A stretch of DNA of 64,000 nucleotides from Liolophura sinensis (GCF_032854445.1 NC_088307.1:10924017-10988016); one strand, 5' to 3'; numbered from the stretch's first letter, positions 1 to 12,560 are shown. Translations and numbers: made by a program. The notes: generated by a model not told the origin, from the letters alone.

Positions 1-42
1 ATACTCTCGGGTGCTGCATAGACTTTGCATTCTACGTCTTAC

Positions 43-131
43 CTCGTGCTGGCTGCAGGCTACAACCGTCTCGCAATCATCAGGATTTTCAACGGCGTGA
101 CAGAAGAAACAAAGCGGCCCTTTGGACTCAC
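43..131 (-). CDS. Exon with Ly6-like cysteine pattern
   Basis: The exon is bounded by acceptor tgtcatttcag and donor gtaaga. It is open in one frame for 29 codons (plus two leading bases), reading ESKGPLCFFCHAVENP then DDCETVVACSQHE. The spacing C-F-F-C, P-D-D-C, V-V-A-C is typical of the first loop of Ly6/uPAR-like proteins seen in many invertebrates. It starts in phase 1 and ends in phase 0, so the next exon lies outside the window. What else it could be: another small cysteine-rich secreted domain. Confidence 0.65.
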
Positions 132-3100
132 CTGAAATGACAGATATACAATGATATTAGATTCAAACACAGGATAAATGCAAATGGCGCGCAGTACAAT
201 GGGCAGGAGCAACGAAAAACAAAAGACAACTAGGAGGTATATTCCAGTGGATCATTTCACTGAGTGATGGGCTGTGCCATGGAGTTGTATTCCCTTTGAA
301 AACAAAAAAAATCCCTGAGAAATTTACAAAGGGCTTATTGCCTAAAAGTTATTTATTAAACATGGGAGAATAAATGAAGCGTTTGAATTTTATTAGAACT
401 GTCTGAACAGCGCACGTAAGGGCGAAGCATGGAGACCACAGCTAACAAAACTGCTAGCTATGATATTTTTAATGATTCTCAGCTCTGCATCTCACGTGAT
501 AAATACTGTCATTTAGCAAATGCCCCTGAAACAATTAATGGGCCTTTTTTTTCTTTTTGCGGATTCTTGAACCTGAGATTAAGATAAGGGTCTATCTTAA
601 AGGAGAAGAAAACATAAAACTAATGCCAAAATCAGATGAAAGGGCGTCAAAACTTATTCGCAAATATGATCTTAAAAATTTTTTTATTTTTTTTTCAAGA
701 AAAAGAAAAGGTATTTAAAAACATCTTTGTATGGTGGGTATTTGGTAATAACAATGTTCTAAATAAATATTTGACGCATATCTAATAAATATATTTGAAT
801 GTAAATTTGTTGTTTATACCCAGACATATGCATTCAGCCTGAATTATTATAATATTTATGAATATATTAAAGATATAAATATGATAAAAATCCAGGTTGA
901 ACACATTTGTTGGCGGAAAAGATCAAATTCTGGTGCAAATATATTTATTAAACATGTGTTATATCCTGATTAAACATTATTAAACAAAGACAATATATAC
1001 CAGAAAGTGGTCCCGAATACCCACCATAAAAATAATATTTCAAGTGTCATTTTCTCTTTAATGAAAAATCGCAAAAGATATTGCAAACCACATTTACGAT
1101 TAACTTTTCGCGCTCTTTCACCTGAACTTTACGTACTTTTTACCTTTTCTGCACCGTTAAAACTAGTTGAGCATAGTTTGAGAACATGTATATGTAGGAA
1201 CTATTATTGATCCATGACAAAATATTTTATTCACAATTTAACCATATTTTTTCATATATATTTTTATTCTTTAAGAACAATTACGTTCATCAAAGTTTAT
1301 TGATTTCTCTGAACTTAGATACTCCGACGAAAGTGGTCTTGTAAGACAAGAGTTTTGGACCTGAATAAAAGAAGACGAAAAACGAAGTTGATAAATAGAT
1401 AAGGTGAACAGTTAAATGCAGAGTGTCAGTTTCACAACGCACGCGGCTTCCACGCATGGCCACCATTGCACATATGACGTCACCATTATGTGCGCATGTG
1501 CTTTAATAAGTGTTTCAAAAACATACTCCGTTTAAGCCTATAAAGTTGTCGCCCCTAAATCAGGTAAGGATTTTTGTCTAACTGCACTTTCGTCCAACAC
1601 TTAGATTCAGATCTTCCTTAAAACATAGCAGTAAGGTAAAGGTCAAAGATAAGAATTTTGAAATGTATAGCATTTGGAGACCGAGTTGGAAACTGGTCCG
1701 GGCCACAAAGTAGGGATCGTCCTATTTTTGGTGATTTGTTTTATCAGTAAGTGGAAGAGGAAGGAAGGGCGCACCTTTTCCAGATGTCATACCGGCTGGC
1801 ACTTTTCTCACCTTTGCACTGCTTAGAGGATTCATTCAGAAGAATAATTTCAGATTAAGAATTCAGACTGCTCTTGATAACAACATGTCTGAAAACTGCG
1901 TGAAGAACATATTATCAGATTTTTTTATGTTTATTAAGAAATTTATTATTTGCGTAAAATTAACATTTAGAATGTTGAACTACTAATCGACCCTCCGAAG
2001 ATCCCTGTGCATTGTTTCAATGTGTTTGTATATTTAATATGACGATGAGAAGGAACGTCTAATATATTGCACTTTCATAGCTGCCTATTTTGTACTTAAT
2101 TCTGCCATGATGGTAGGAAGTGTGTAAATGTGCTACTGGTTAACCACTTACATGAACAGTTGGAATAAAACCCTGACTGAGGTCGCATTTCACCGGTTAT
2201 GTGTGACCATTTCCCAATTATTACGCTGTCGTCGCTACTCTGGTTTTACTCTGTATGCAATATAGTCTTTTATATTGATAATTTCATTTATTTAATGATT
2301 CATAATCCAAAAGATGGGATTAAGCACACGTGGATTACACACTTCGGTACTTGAAAAACAAAACATTTTTTTAATCAGGATATTTTGATTTAGACGAGGC
2401 CAATAGACAGGACTAAACATTAATGTTGTCCAAAAGAGTAATACGTTACCAAATAGTAATATGTTACAAAATGGTAATATGTTACGAAATGGCTTTTTGT
2501 TAAATAAATGGCTTTTATGGTACAAAACAGCAATATGTGACAAATGGTAATATTTCATGAAGCACTAATACGGTGCAAAACAGTAATTTGCTACAAAATG
2601 GTAATATGTCACAAAACACTAATATGGTAAAAAAAAAAGTAATACGTTACAAAATAGCAAAAAAGTTATAAGAAAGCTTTATGATACACAAGTCACGTGG
2701 CTACCCTTTCCATCTTTGGTGCCTGGGAGAATGAACTAGTGAAATGGAAAAACATGTGATTTAGCTATGAATGCTATACATGCGTACGTGAGGCGACACG
2801 AGGGTCAAGAGGTCAGTGGATTTCACCTCCACAGATCTAGATAAGCGATAACAGTACACAGTCTACGTGTCTCGGTGTAACTTAATGTCTTTTGTTTTCA
2901 GGTAGTTTACAAGGTTTTAAAAAAACGAACTTTACAATATGTTCAGTGTGGCAGGGAAGACAGTCGACATTCAAGTCATAGCGAATAATTTTTTAATTTC
3001 CAGGTCGAATGCAAATATATATATATAAATATATAAGCTGATTTTCGCAATTATGACAGTTATGAAATAAATGGCCAGGGATCTTGAATGCTATGTGCAT

Positions 3101-5332
3101 ATTTGCAAACTAAAGTGCTGTGCTCATTATAATTTTTTAGAAACTTAGAGTAAAAAGCTTTGATGGAGTATCGTTGAAAACGCTATTTCTTAATTAAAAA
3201 CTGGTGAAGTAGAAGCAAATCATCACAGTCCCCATAGGAAAGCGAGGTATACATGTACGTACACGTCGTAAGCATTTCAGGCCTTCTGTTTCCTTCTAAC
3301 GAAAATTTACTTTAGATAAAAATCAGGTGCCACTTTCACAAAACTTCGTAAATCAATTTTTCGAACTTTTCTCTTAAATGACGTGGCTTCATAATCGCTT
3401 CAGAAAGTGGCTCCAGAATCGCTTATAATTTCGTCCGCATAACTTAAACGAAATATTTTTGTAAATCGATTCGATGTATGCTTATGTTATTTTATACTAT
3501 GATGGTGCTATAATACTGGGCAAAATGCCGGAATTACCATTCAGGCATTCTTCTGGAAAAAAATCTATTGTCAACATTTCAGAGACAAGTTCCATTGATA
3601 GACATACCATCATGAGGTATTGCTGGACAAATGGTCTTGGGCTCCCGCCTGGGTCTAGTCGGTTTCCTTGCACCATAATGCTGTCCGACGTCGTACAAGT
3701 GAAATATTCTTGAGTACCTGTACGACGTTAAAACGCCAGTCAACTAAATAAATAAATATTTCTTGTCGACACAGGGAGTTAGTCCATTTATACTCACCTA
3801 TCGTGTCTGCAAAGGTATTGTGTGAGGCTGGAAATAAAAAAAGAAGAAATGTAGTGCTATGTGTTCCTGGTGTATATCATTCCCTCTATTGATACTTTAC
3901 AGTGCTCCTTTGTCTTCAGCAAAACTAGTACAGTATGGGTGTGTATTTACCCACAAGCTATTCTCTGACGATATGGCTTATTGAATAAGCTGTAGCCTTG
4001 TGTTAGCCGGTTGGTAATAAGTTGGTAAACTTATTAGCGTTATGTAAGCGAAAAATTCATTAAAATCAGACGAAGCCCTAAACAAATGATCACTCGCCAT
4101 GACTGAAGCCCAGTGCACATTCGTAATCCATGCAACAAATGAATCTTCAAAGTTTTGCTTTTTTTCAGGTGACAACAACAACAATTATTCTTCATCGACC
4201 CTAAGTTCGCCTTCGGAATCTTCTAAAATAGACAATAATGGTTTACCCGTAATAGCCGATTTTCCGGTATATTTCAGACTGTGATCTGAAAATCCCATTT
4301 TGGGAAACGAATGTTGTTTGTGTAACCTGGACCCTAGGCTGCACGGATATCCCAACCACACCAGCCTCCTAACAATTGGTCCATTAAAAAGGCGGAATAT
4401 AGGTGTAATATTTTATCAAGTGGAGATTAGTACTGGTGGGAGCTTTGGTGGGAAATACCACAGGATTTGTTATTTTTATTTTGTCACTAAATGTTCCCTC
4501 ATCAAGTCACACTGAATGTATACAACAACTGAAGGTATACTATTTCGCAAGGAAAAATCTTATCAAAAACCTTGATTAGAAGTTGATTAGACGTAATAAT
4601 TTATGAGAGTTGTTTTGTTTTGCTGCTAAAAACCAAGACAGGCAAAGAAGTGATCTGGTAAAATTCTTTGTACTTTTGTTGAAATCTTTTCTTCAAGAAA
4701 CTGTCTTACCTAAAGAAAGCAGGAACCCGATTACTATGAAAGACACGGCCATCCTGTTAGTGTTCGTGAATCCGTTGTGTGGGAAAAACTATCAGGTGAA
4801 CAGGATTTTATTTCCCCAAATCTTTGGTACGCGACCATCCCTGCAAAAGGTCACATTTACCGACCAATACCCGAGAGGCATTGCCTTATATGGTCATGGC
4901 TATCAGGTGCGGATGTTGGATAAAAGCTCTCCTTGGCCACGTGTTGTATTAACGTTAAAAAGTTTATAACCGATTTGCTAGCGTGGTGCTTATGTAAACA
5001 CCGAGAATATGAAAACACTACGTCATAAAGAGTAACCGGTGAAATCAGGCCGCTTGTCAACTTAGAGTTTTATTCTAACTGTTCTCGTAGATTCTCAGAA
5101 GATATTTCGATTTTCTCCTACACCGATGATCTGACTGACTTGTCATGCATTGTAAAACAAACAAAAAAACAAAAATAAAAAACAAAAAAACACAGGAAGT
5201 GCAACGGCACGTAGTATAAACATTGGTCATGGTGTATGAAAATTTGGCAACCATGACGTCACAGGGCAATGCATTTGTCGTATGTAGAAGCAGAAGCAGA
5301 AAACAGCTTATAGTCCATTGGTAATCCATCAT
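43..5332 (-). CDS. Ly6/three-finger-like secreted or membrane protein, 5' part (three exons, runs off window)
   Basis: I infer a spliced minus-strand gene from three pieces whose phases agree: a signal-peptide exon (5332-5263, ends phase 1), a 30-nt microexon (3827-3798, phase 1 to 1) and a cysteine-rich exon (131-43, phase 1 to 0). The joined product has a signal peptide of about 21 residues, a short linker (SHNTFADTIG) and the start of a domain reading GPLCFFC...PDDC...VVAC. That C-x2-C-x8-C-x5-C spacing resembles the first finger of Ly6/uPAR-type proteins. Later exons, with the remaining cysteines and any GPI signal or membrane segment, would lie left of position 1. The cysteine exon is well supported. 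The microexon rests on two strong splice sites plus phase. The signal exon is the weakest because its donor (gtgacg) is poor. Function is unknown; Ly6 proteins are often GPI-anchored receptor modulators. Confidence 0.4.
2128..2280 (+). repeat. Dispersed repeat family R1, partial copy
   Basis: It contains the family core (acttacatgaacagt, then aataaaaccc, ttatgtgtgaccattt and ggttttactctg). The same core recurs, in order, near 5765, 12215, 20735, 21880, 32515 and 39965. The class is unknown; there is no coding content. Confidence 0.65.
2443..2660 (+). repeat. Degenerate tandem repeat, about 20-bp unit
   Basis: Around ten imperfect copies of ggtaatatgttacaaaatg, diverging toward both ends. Confidence 0.7.
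3620..3760 (+). repeat. SINE-A, 3' fragment
   Basis: It has the family 3' end: caccataatgctg, then gtgaaatattcttgagta, then an aataaataaata tail. The tRNA-like head is missing. Confidence 0.8.
3798..3827 (-). CDS. Candidate 30-nt microexon of the Ly6-like gene
   Basis: A pyrimidine-rich acceptor (ttctttttttatttccag) and a consensus donor (gtgagt) flank exactly 30 bases. In phase 1 they read SHNTFADTI, and the last base joins the next exon as Gly. Phase 1 in and out matches both neighbours, so skipping it would keep the frame. The only evidence is splice sites and phase. Confidence 0.4.
   Translation of the reverse strand, partial: PHTIPLQTR
4160..4283 (+). other. Strong acceptor followed by a short serine/asparagine-rich open frame
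   Basis: The acceptor gttttgctttttttcag is followed by a 38-codon frame (GDNNNNYSSSTLSSPSESSK...) ending in TGA at 4281-4283. It could be a last coding exon of a plus-strand gene, but I found no partner exon, so chance is equally likely. Confidence 0.15.
5263..5332 (-). CDS. Candidate signal-peptide exon of the Ly6-like gene
   Basis: Starting at one of two adjacent ATG codons, it reads MMDYQWTISCFLLLLLHTTN then ALP. This is a typical signal peptide: polar start, hydrophobic core, small residues before the likely cut after NA. An in-frame TGA precedes the ATG. Phase 1 at the end fits the microexon. The donor gtgacg is weak, and nearby bases loosely resemble a dispersed repeat, so this could be a chance frame. 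Confidence 0.3.
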
Positions 5333-5422
5333 TCATCCTGGTAACTTCAATATAAAAAACTACTGCTTAGAGAGTAAAACTTAAACAATTTAGCACTATG
5401 GCTTAAGCAGAATTGGGTTAAG

Positions 5423-5765
5423 GAGTGAGTGAGTGCTTGGGGATTAACGTCGTACTCAACAAATTTTCAGTCATATGACGACGAAGGAATCCTTGGAGGT
5501 TTTATGTAATGTACCTCCTTGTAGGAAGACGGATTTCCACCGTTTTTTATATCTAATGCTGCTTCACTGAGACGACTTAAGTAAGCCGACCCGCCCGAGC
5601 CAGTATGCTGATACTGGTCAACCACTATCCTCTATATGCTGAACACCAAGCGAGGTAGTTACAACTCCTCTTTTAAAGTCTTAGGTGTAACTCAACCCAG
5701 AATTGATCCTGGATCTACCGCCCCCAAAGCGTACGCTCTACCAGCTCTGCTATCCGGGCCGGTTT
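5423..5765 (+). repeat. SINE-B, near full-length copy
   Basis: It begins gagtgagtgagtgctt, runs through gtcatatgacgacgaagga and gctgcttcactgagacga, then gctgaacaccaagcgagg, and ends in a tRNA-like stretch on the opposite strand (agctctgctatccgggcc). Other copies lie near 28.3, 35.5, 47.9 and 58.1 kb. Confidence 0.85.
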
Positions 5766-6040
5766 AGGTAAAGGGAAAATGCAGCCAAGTTAATAACAGT
5801 TTATTAATCGTCACTGTTCTAGAATTACTCCAATGCTGTGTTGTTATCACATTAAACAGAGACATGAGATCAGTCCACAAATCTATGGGATGCTTAGTCC
5901 ACCAGCAGAGTCCAGGATAACGCAGGGATACAATATAAATGACTTCAGCACAGAGAATAAAACTAGAGTGGCGATGACAGTGTGATGGCTGGCAAATCGT
6001 CACACCTCACCAGTTAAGCATGGCCTCTCCTTATAGGGGT
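5765..6040 (-). repeat. Dispersed repeat family R1, partial copy
   Basis: In reverse it shares gtgttgttatcacat, agtaaaac...agagtggcgatgacagtgtgatggctggcaaat-type segments with the copies at 12.2 and 20.7 kb. It abuts the SINE-A that follows. Confidence 0.55.
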
Positions 6041-6043
6041 TTG

Positions 6044-6295
6044 GGCCTCCTTTGGTTAGTGCAGCCTAATGAACCGGGAGCTCTCTTCAAAGAGGTCGCT
6101 GTGAGTTCAAGTACAACACATGCTGGCTCTCTCTCCAGCCATAAGTGGGAAGGTCACCAGCAACCTGCGGACGGTCGTGGGTTTCCCCAGGGCTGTGCCC
6201 GGTTTCCTCCCACCATACTGCTCTCCACCGTCGTATAAATAAATATTCTTGAGTATGGCGTAAAACAAAATATCAAATAAATAAATAAATCATAT
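6044..6295 (+). repeat. SINE-A copy, nearly complete
   Basis: A tRNA-like head (gggcctcctttggttagtgc; B-box-like gtgagttcaagt) is followed by the family body (acctgcggacggtcgtgggt) and a tail with aataaataaataaat. Confidence 0.85.
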
Positions 6296-6656
6296 AGGGG
6301 TTTATTCCAGCTGTTTATATGTAAATGCTTGAATGGTAGCAATTTACAAGCCACATAGCACGCTCCAGACACGACGCTATATCAGAGTAACATAGGACCT
6401 ATCATTGTCAGCTTGATCCTCGCATACTGAGCGTCGTGACTTACCTGTTTTACTCGTTTTACGGCGTTACAGATAAAATAGTGACAGTGTAGGAGTGGGT
6501 ACATGGTATATAACCTGGTGTCACCTGCACAACACCGTCAAGGGTCTGTGAACCACAATTAAGACAAAGTGTATCGAGTGCTTCTGGTGAGATTACAATC
6601 CACAGAAGTTACGTTTTTGAGGTATTATTTGCGGAGTATTCAGTACTACTATGGAG

Positions 6657-6895
6657 GGGGCCTCGGTGGCCGAGATGGTTACGCGGCGCAATGACCCAGA
6701 AACCTCTTACCAATGCGGTCGTTGCGAGTTCAAGTCCAGCTCATGCTGGCTTCCTCTGTGGCCGTACCTGGTAAAGTCTGCCAGCGGCCTGCAGATTATC
6801 GTGGGTTTCCCCCTTGGTCTGACCGGTTTCTTCCCACCATAATGCTGGCCGCCGTATAAGTGAAATTTTCTTGAGTACGGCGAAATAATGGAATT
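6657..6895 (+). repeat. SINE-A copy, full length
   Basis: The head gcctcggtggccgagatggt (A-box-like) and gcgagttcaagtccagct (B-box-like) precede the conserved body and the 3' end gtgaaattttcttgagtacg. Confidence 0.9.
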
Positions 6896-6904
6896 TTTAA
6901 ATTT

Positions 6905-6955
6905 ATTTTATTGGTCTTTTACTCAAGAATATTTCACTTATACAACGGCGGACAA
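6905..6955 (-). repeat. SINE-A, 3' fragment
   Basis: Reverse of the family 3' end (actcaagaatatttcactta then cggcgg), head-to-tail with the copy just before it. Confidence 0.65.
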
Positions 6956-7084
6956 AAAAAATGAAAGCATTAGTGGTTATTAGACACAGGACTTCATGTT
7001 CAGATTTCCGAGTTCTTACTTTGTATTTTAAAAAAAAGGCACAGCTCCGTTTTATCGGTTGATCTGACATATAGTCCTTCAGAG

Positions 7085-7440
7085 TACCACCTCATTCATA
7101 CTCCTTGCAGCGAATGCGCTGATCTTTACGCGCGCTTTACATCACTGGCATCACTAGAGAAGCCTGAACTTTGGAGCCTGTGAAATACACGTACGCTTGT
7201 TAGCCTTGGCCTCACTACTGGCGTCCTCAAGGAGAACTATATAATCAGCATCCATCTACAAAACTGGTTCAGGTGTTGGTTAGAATCATGTTGGGAATAC
7301 ATAGGATAAAGAGTATGCATGTGTATATTGTATTTTATAACCAGACAGAGTTTTAGTGTTTTCTGACATCACTGCCTGTCTATTAACCGTGATCACACTG
7401 ACAGTGACCACAGCGTTGATCAAGATTTGTGTATAAAATC
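7085..7440 (+). repeat. Dispersed repeat family R5, copy 1
   Basis: It shares gctttacatcactggca, gcgtacgcttg-type, aatcagcat and ttcaggtgttggttag segments, in order, with 16190-16630 and 44660-44910. The class is unknown. Confidence 0.6.
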
Positions 7441-7814
7441 TTCTAGTGGTAGCAATGATGTGAAGTGAACGCAAGGAGAGGCGCGTCCGCTGAAAGGAGT
7501 ATGCACTCCATCGTTCCTCCTCTTTGTCGTCTCATGGCTCCACCGACTCTAAGCTCAATCGTCTTAGGACATCCAGCCGAGGGATCAGTGGCTCTTTTTG
7601 AAAGTTATGAGATCCGGTTTGATTTCTCATGTATAAATCCAAGCAATTCTATATACTGTGTAGTTTGGCTTTTCGTTTGTGTGTTTTATTGGTGTGTAAA
7701 TATATTTTACCCCCTAATACACCAATATCGCCGCGTTGTGTTTCCAGCATGGATTATAAGCTTAACAAATTCCTTTCCAAATCTTTCGTGCCGTTCGTGG
7801 GAACACCTGTACGC

Positions 7815-7950
7815 AAAGTTGCGGATGGTCGTGAGTTGCTCCCCGGGCTTGTGCACGGTTTCCTCCCACCACAATGCTGGCCCCCAAATAAGTGAAATAT
7901 TCTTGAGTACCGCGTTAACCACCAGTCAAATGAATAAATCAATCCTTTCC
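7815..7950 (+). repeat. SINE-A, 3' half
   Basis: Starts at gcggatggtcgtgagttg and ends gtgaaatattcttgagtacc plus an aataaatc tail. Confidence 0.85.
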
Positions 7951-8279
7951 AAATTGTATATTTATTTTATTAGCGTTCTGTACGCGCACACGTTTCAATG
8001 ATTCCCTTAGTATACGACTGTCATTTATTTGGCCGGACAAACTGTCTAACTTGAAGCCTCTAACCGAGCCAGTATGATCTGTATTCAAACTAGCTCTCTC
8101 GCTGGTAAATGGTATATGGTCTGCAACGAAAGAGTCACACAGCCAGAAAGGACCCAAGATTATATTCCGGTAGAAATTAAAGTAAAAGAAAGCTGAAATG
8201 TGAAGTAAAATTATGTGTAAAAATACCTTCTTTTATTTTTTTTCACATTCTTAAGGGTGTTTGATATATTTAAAAAGTA

Positions 8280-8572
8280 TTGTTGACTTTGCCAGCCATA
8301 CTAACGGTATCTAAGAGCTTTGACGTCACATCATTCTCTTTTCCTGATCTTTACCAGAAGGAAGGAATTTGGGGGAATATTTTCTTAGTAATCTTTTACT
8401 TATGGGTAAAAAGAGTTATGCAAACATTCAGTTTCGTGATCAGAGTTGGGAAAAATTCGTGCGACGTCAGAGTTCCTATACTCTGATAGTATGGTCCATA
8501 AAGCCCACCTTACAGTATGGTTCAGAAAGCCCACCTTAGAATTCAAATGTTTGAACGCCTATAACTCTTTTC

Positions 8573-8575
<3 letters not shown>
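8280..8575 (+). repeat. Palindromic repeat family R3, copy 1
   Basis: Inverted halves (gctttgacgtcacatcattct on the left, gcgacgtcagagttcc and tatggtccataaag on the right). They match the copy near 38.4-38.7 kb (gatgtgacgtcagagttccc; tttatggaccatactg). It looks like a non-autonomous DNA transposon. Confidence 0.5.

Positions 8576-8658
<83 letters not shown>
8576..8658. repeat. AT dinucleotide microsatellite
   Basis: About 40 uninterrupted AT units. The open frame across it (IYIYIY) is an artefact. Confidence 0.97.
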
Positions 8659-8662
<4 letters not shown>

Positions 8663-10301
8663 AATAAATAAAAGTATAGTTATGAATAGTTTGAAGTGGT
8701 CTAATTGGCGATACCTATTTCGATTTTAGAGGTCTTCTCCTTTACCTCTTCTGGATCACCACATTATATGGAATGAGGTATACTCTTATGTGGTGGAGTG
8801 ACAGACAACTGACAGAGGTGAAGGTCAAATTGCATCTGCAAGAATAGTTAGTTTCAACAGAGAATTTATTCAAGCATAATTGCAGTATTTATCAAAGAAA
8901 CCCACAAAATGGCTACGGTATACACACAGTACTTAGTTGTGCATATCACCAGCGTTCAACAACGAAACTCACAAAAACGGTGAGCTTACAAACTCTACTG
9001 ACTTTAAATAATGCAAAAATTCAACAATGAGATTAATGGAAAAAATAAAAAACGTCAGTTTAGTCCATAGTTTTCCTAGCAAAAAATCGGTCAACTTGTG
9101 CTTGCGACTGAAACGACGACAACAACAACAAAAAATAAAAACTTATCTGGAAACGCCAGGATGAACTTTATGTATTTTTTAATCCATTCGTGCGTAAATT
9201 TAAAATTCTGACTCTTATTAAATACCGGTACAATTAACAGGTTCAGCGAACTGCTGAAAAGCTGCAAAACATGGACTTAAAGTCTTCATTCAAAATCTCT
9301 CTACATTTTAGCGATTTCCATCATGTTCTGATATCATGTTTTTTTTTACATTCTATTGCATATTTGCCACTGTCATCACATAACCCACATACTACATGTT
9401 TTTAACAGGCGAGGTCCCACTTCTCGTAGTTTCACTCCTCGAAAACTAAGAGCAAGTCTATTTGTAGCATTCTATAGATCGCGTCGTCTGAACGCGGCTT
9501 ATGTAATAGACTTGTCCCATTTTCATGTCACTTTCGAATTCATCGAATCTACAATTTCAACATTCGAACGCAGCTTTAGAAAACTCTACGGTATGAGTCT
9601 TAGTACAGTTTTCCAGCTATCACATTTTGAGATAGATTGCCGTATTGAGAGAGACACATTGTCAGTATTTTAGCCATACTTAGAGTGAGTGAATGCCGCT
9701 TTCGCTAATCTGAATAAACGGTATATACAACTTGCTACAACTCGCTAAAGATAACAACAAACCGACATGAAATGCACTCTTAATCTCTTCCTGCTGTATT
9801 TGTGAACGACCAAGTGAAAAATACATAGGAAATATAGTTATCTATTTTATTCCTCTGACGGGACGGCATGTTGAACCGACCACATTTGGCGGTCGGCTCC
9901 AATCTCCGAGGCTTAAAGGCTGAAGGCGTAACCTCTCGCAGTGAACCAGGCAAAATGTAACTTCGCAAAACCTCGTTCTATCTAGCACATACTTGCCGAC
10001 AAGCAAAAAGTCTTGTGCCAGAACTGACAAAGAGATCGCGATACAACAACAACATACATATTTACTTGTCTCAACTCTCTATATATCGGCTGGTGCTGAG
10101 ACATTATACGCGATCCATAGCACAGTTAAATATTTAAATATTACACAGTTTGGAAAAATCGGTATACACTTATTATAGGTTAATAAAATTAAATATATCA
10201 AGACAACGATACATTCTCGTCCATGTTTCTAGATCTCTTCGCAACCCGTACGAAGAGAGGGCTTCCGTGCAGTTTCTGAGATGAGCCAGGTTCCAGCAAG
10301 T

Positions 10302-10547
10302 TCACATCAATTCCAGGTCAGCTATGAGGGCCATAACCCTTTCCTGATTCCGATCACTCTCTCCGGGCTTCCTCTCTCTCCCAAGTGACTGCTCCGACTG
10401 TCGGAAATCATGGCTGCGCTGAACCGTTATGGTTTCCGAAGAGGAGCTCCTCTGTGGTTTTCCCGCCTTCGGATTGTTCTGTTCGGTTTTTGCAGCAGGA
10501 ACTGAGTTGCTTAGGCCCTCGGCGCATGTCTGTTTCCCACTTTCCAT
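10302..10547 (-). CDS. Hypothetical 81-aa open frame, uncertain
   Basis: An ATG in good context (aagATGG) opens an 81-residue frame rich in Lys, Glu, Gln and Ser (for example SETITVQRSHDFRQSEQ and GRERKPGESDRNQER), ending TGA. It lies in a locally GC-richer stretch, has no membrane segment or domain I know, and could be disordered. I see no convincing splice sites. It could equally be a chance frame or a remnant of a mobile element. Confidence 0.25.
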   Translation of the reverse strand: MESGKQTCAEGLSNSVPAAKTEQNNPKAGKPQRSSSSETITVQRSHDFRQSEQSLGRERKPGESDRNQERVMALIADLELM

Positions 10548-12214
10548 CTTTATTCGTGATCAGTTTCAATAGTTTGGAAAACCTGTTTAATCACAAAATA
10601 TTAGAGTTTGCTTCAAGCGTCTGTAGATTTGGACGGAACTGTGATGAACTGCATTGTATTTCGCTGAACAAATTGAAACAGGTCATACACTACACAAAAC
10701 AGCTAAGTCTAGGTAAAACAAAATTTCAGTCTCTCAATCACAACTTCTACAACTTCATTGTATATTTACAACTCTTTGTCCTCGGGTATAAAATGTGTTT
10801 GCCGAAATTAGAACTGTATACCACTGTATCAGCTGAAACGAAATGATTTCTTGCCAATGAAGTCATAATAAATGAAGTGCATGTATATCCAAGAATGGGG
10901 ATTGTATTTCAATAGCTTATCATATAACCATATCATATAACCATATAATTTGCAGTCGTGTCCAGTTATCCGTGGAATATTTCACCGGGGTCCAACAAAA
11001 ACCTTGCGAATCAAGAACTACGTTCATTATGGTATACAGAACTGACATATTTACATGTATTTGTCGATTTGATCGAGCGATGTGTTACGCCGTACTCAAG
11101 AATATTTCATCTATCTTATATATATTACAGGTGGAACTGCGCTCTGTCCAATCCAATCACAAAGTGTTTCCGTCAAATCCGTGTATACAGTATAGCAGTG
11201 GAATGTAACGGTATTATTTTGGTTCCATGACGCACTCCAGAAACTAGTTCCACTAATTCTAACAGAACTTCTTGGGAAAATTATAAATCCTCAACTAGAC
11301 TTGGGTAGCTTAGGTAATGTTCCTACTTGCCAATATGAATGTAACTTTGTTAACACCATGGCACATTGCTCTGATCAGTTAGATAAAGTTTCTACTTTGG
11401 AACTGACCACAACTGCATAAAGGCATTGGTAACCTACACATTGTGCTACTCTTTTAACAGAACTTCTTAGATAAATTATCAATCGTCACTAAACTTGACT
11501 CGCTCAGGTATGTTCCGACTTACCCATATATCCATCATAGCTCTGCCGGCATAATGATACACCGCCCTAGTCCGTCCGTCGGTTTGCTCCGATCTAAACA
11601 AATTCACCGCAACTGTATACTGGCATTGGAACAGATTGTGTTAGTCTTCCAGGAGTAATTCCACGAAGTATCGGATCTCAATCGGTTTTCTGACCGTTAA
11701 ACAAATAGCAATACTGTGGGATGTGCACGCAAAGCTTCAGTTAAAAATGCTACAGCGGAGAGTAACGGTAAATACAAAATCCCCTAATCAATGTGTATGT
11801 ATCTAAAGCGTGGAAACAAAAACCCAGCATCGACGAGAGCCACAGACTTCGGTTGTGGCGAGGGTCGTGACGCTGAAAGCACTTAATAAAATTACAGTTC
11901 ATCGCACAAACGAGCGAACGTTCAAAATCAAGCAAATGTGCCTGACCCACTACGAAAATAAACTGATGGTCTACATGGTTGTCAGTACTGCTTTCAAGTG
12001 ATTAAAAGACACGCAATATTAAAACCAGCCTTTAAAACCAGAGATTTAGAGCTGAACTGGACGTTAAGCGAAAAGGGATACAGTGACACGAGCCTCTCAC
12101 CGCAACGATTTTGACCGATATGCAGAAATGCTGCCGCATGGAACACGTTCGAATGTTAATATATTAAAGGGGTACAGTGTAACATGCTGAATATATAAAA
12201 TCGCTTTGTAATGA

Positions 12215-12313
12215 ATATGCATGGCAGCATAGAGAGTAAAACCAGAGCAGTGAGGACAGTATGAAAGCTGGCAAACCGGTAAAATACGACCTCAGTTACG
12301 GTTTTATTATCCC

Positions 12314-12408
<95 letters not shown>

Positions 12409-12560
12409 CAATGAGGTTAAGCAGTTACAAAGTGTTACACGTCAATGGTCTAGAATTGCTCAAAATGTTGTGTTGTCATCGCATGTAATGAACACTAACA
12501 CGAATGATGCAGGAATACAATACATCAACACCAATCGGAACTTTGAAAAGAGGAACCATA
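12215..12560 (-). repeat. Dispersed repeat family R1, split by an AT microsatellite
   Basis: The left part has agagagtaaaaccagagc and gaaagctggcaaac. The right part (from 12406) has gaggttaagcagtt, ggtctagaattgctc and gttgtgttgtcatcgcat, as in the 20.7 kb copy. Confidence 0.6.
12315..12406. repeat. AT dinucleotide microsatellite
   Basis: About 45 AT units inside an R1 copy. Confidence 0.97.

Larger units (their letters stand above)
132..3797. other. Non-coding, probable intron of the Ly6-like gene
   Basis: Apart from the repeats listed separately (about 2128-2280, 2443-2660 and 3620-3760) I see only AT-rich sequence here. Short open frames have no family likeness. Confidence 0.45.

Noticed and set aside
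6440-6515. Minus ATG frame of 20 codons ending at a gtaagt donor
   Set aside because: It ends in phase 0, which fits no downstream exon found, and has no signal or domain.
9356-9673. 105-codon plus frame after an acceptor-like tgtttttaacag
   Set aside because: No domain, no partner exon, mixed basic and aromatic composition; chance is likely.
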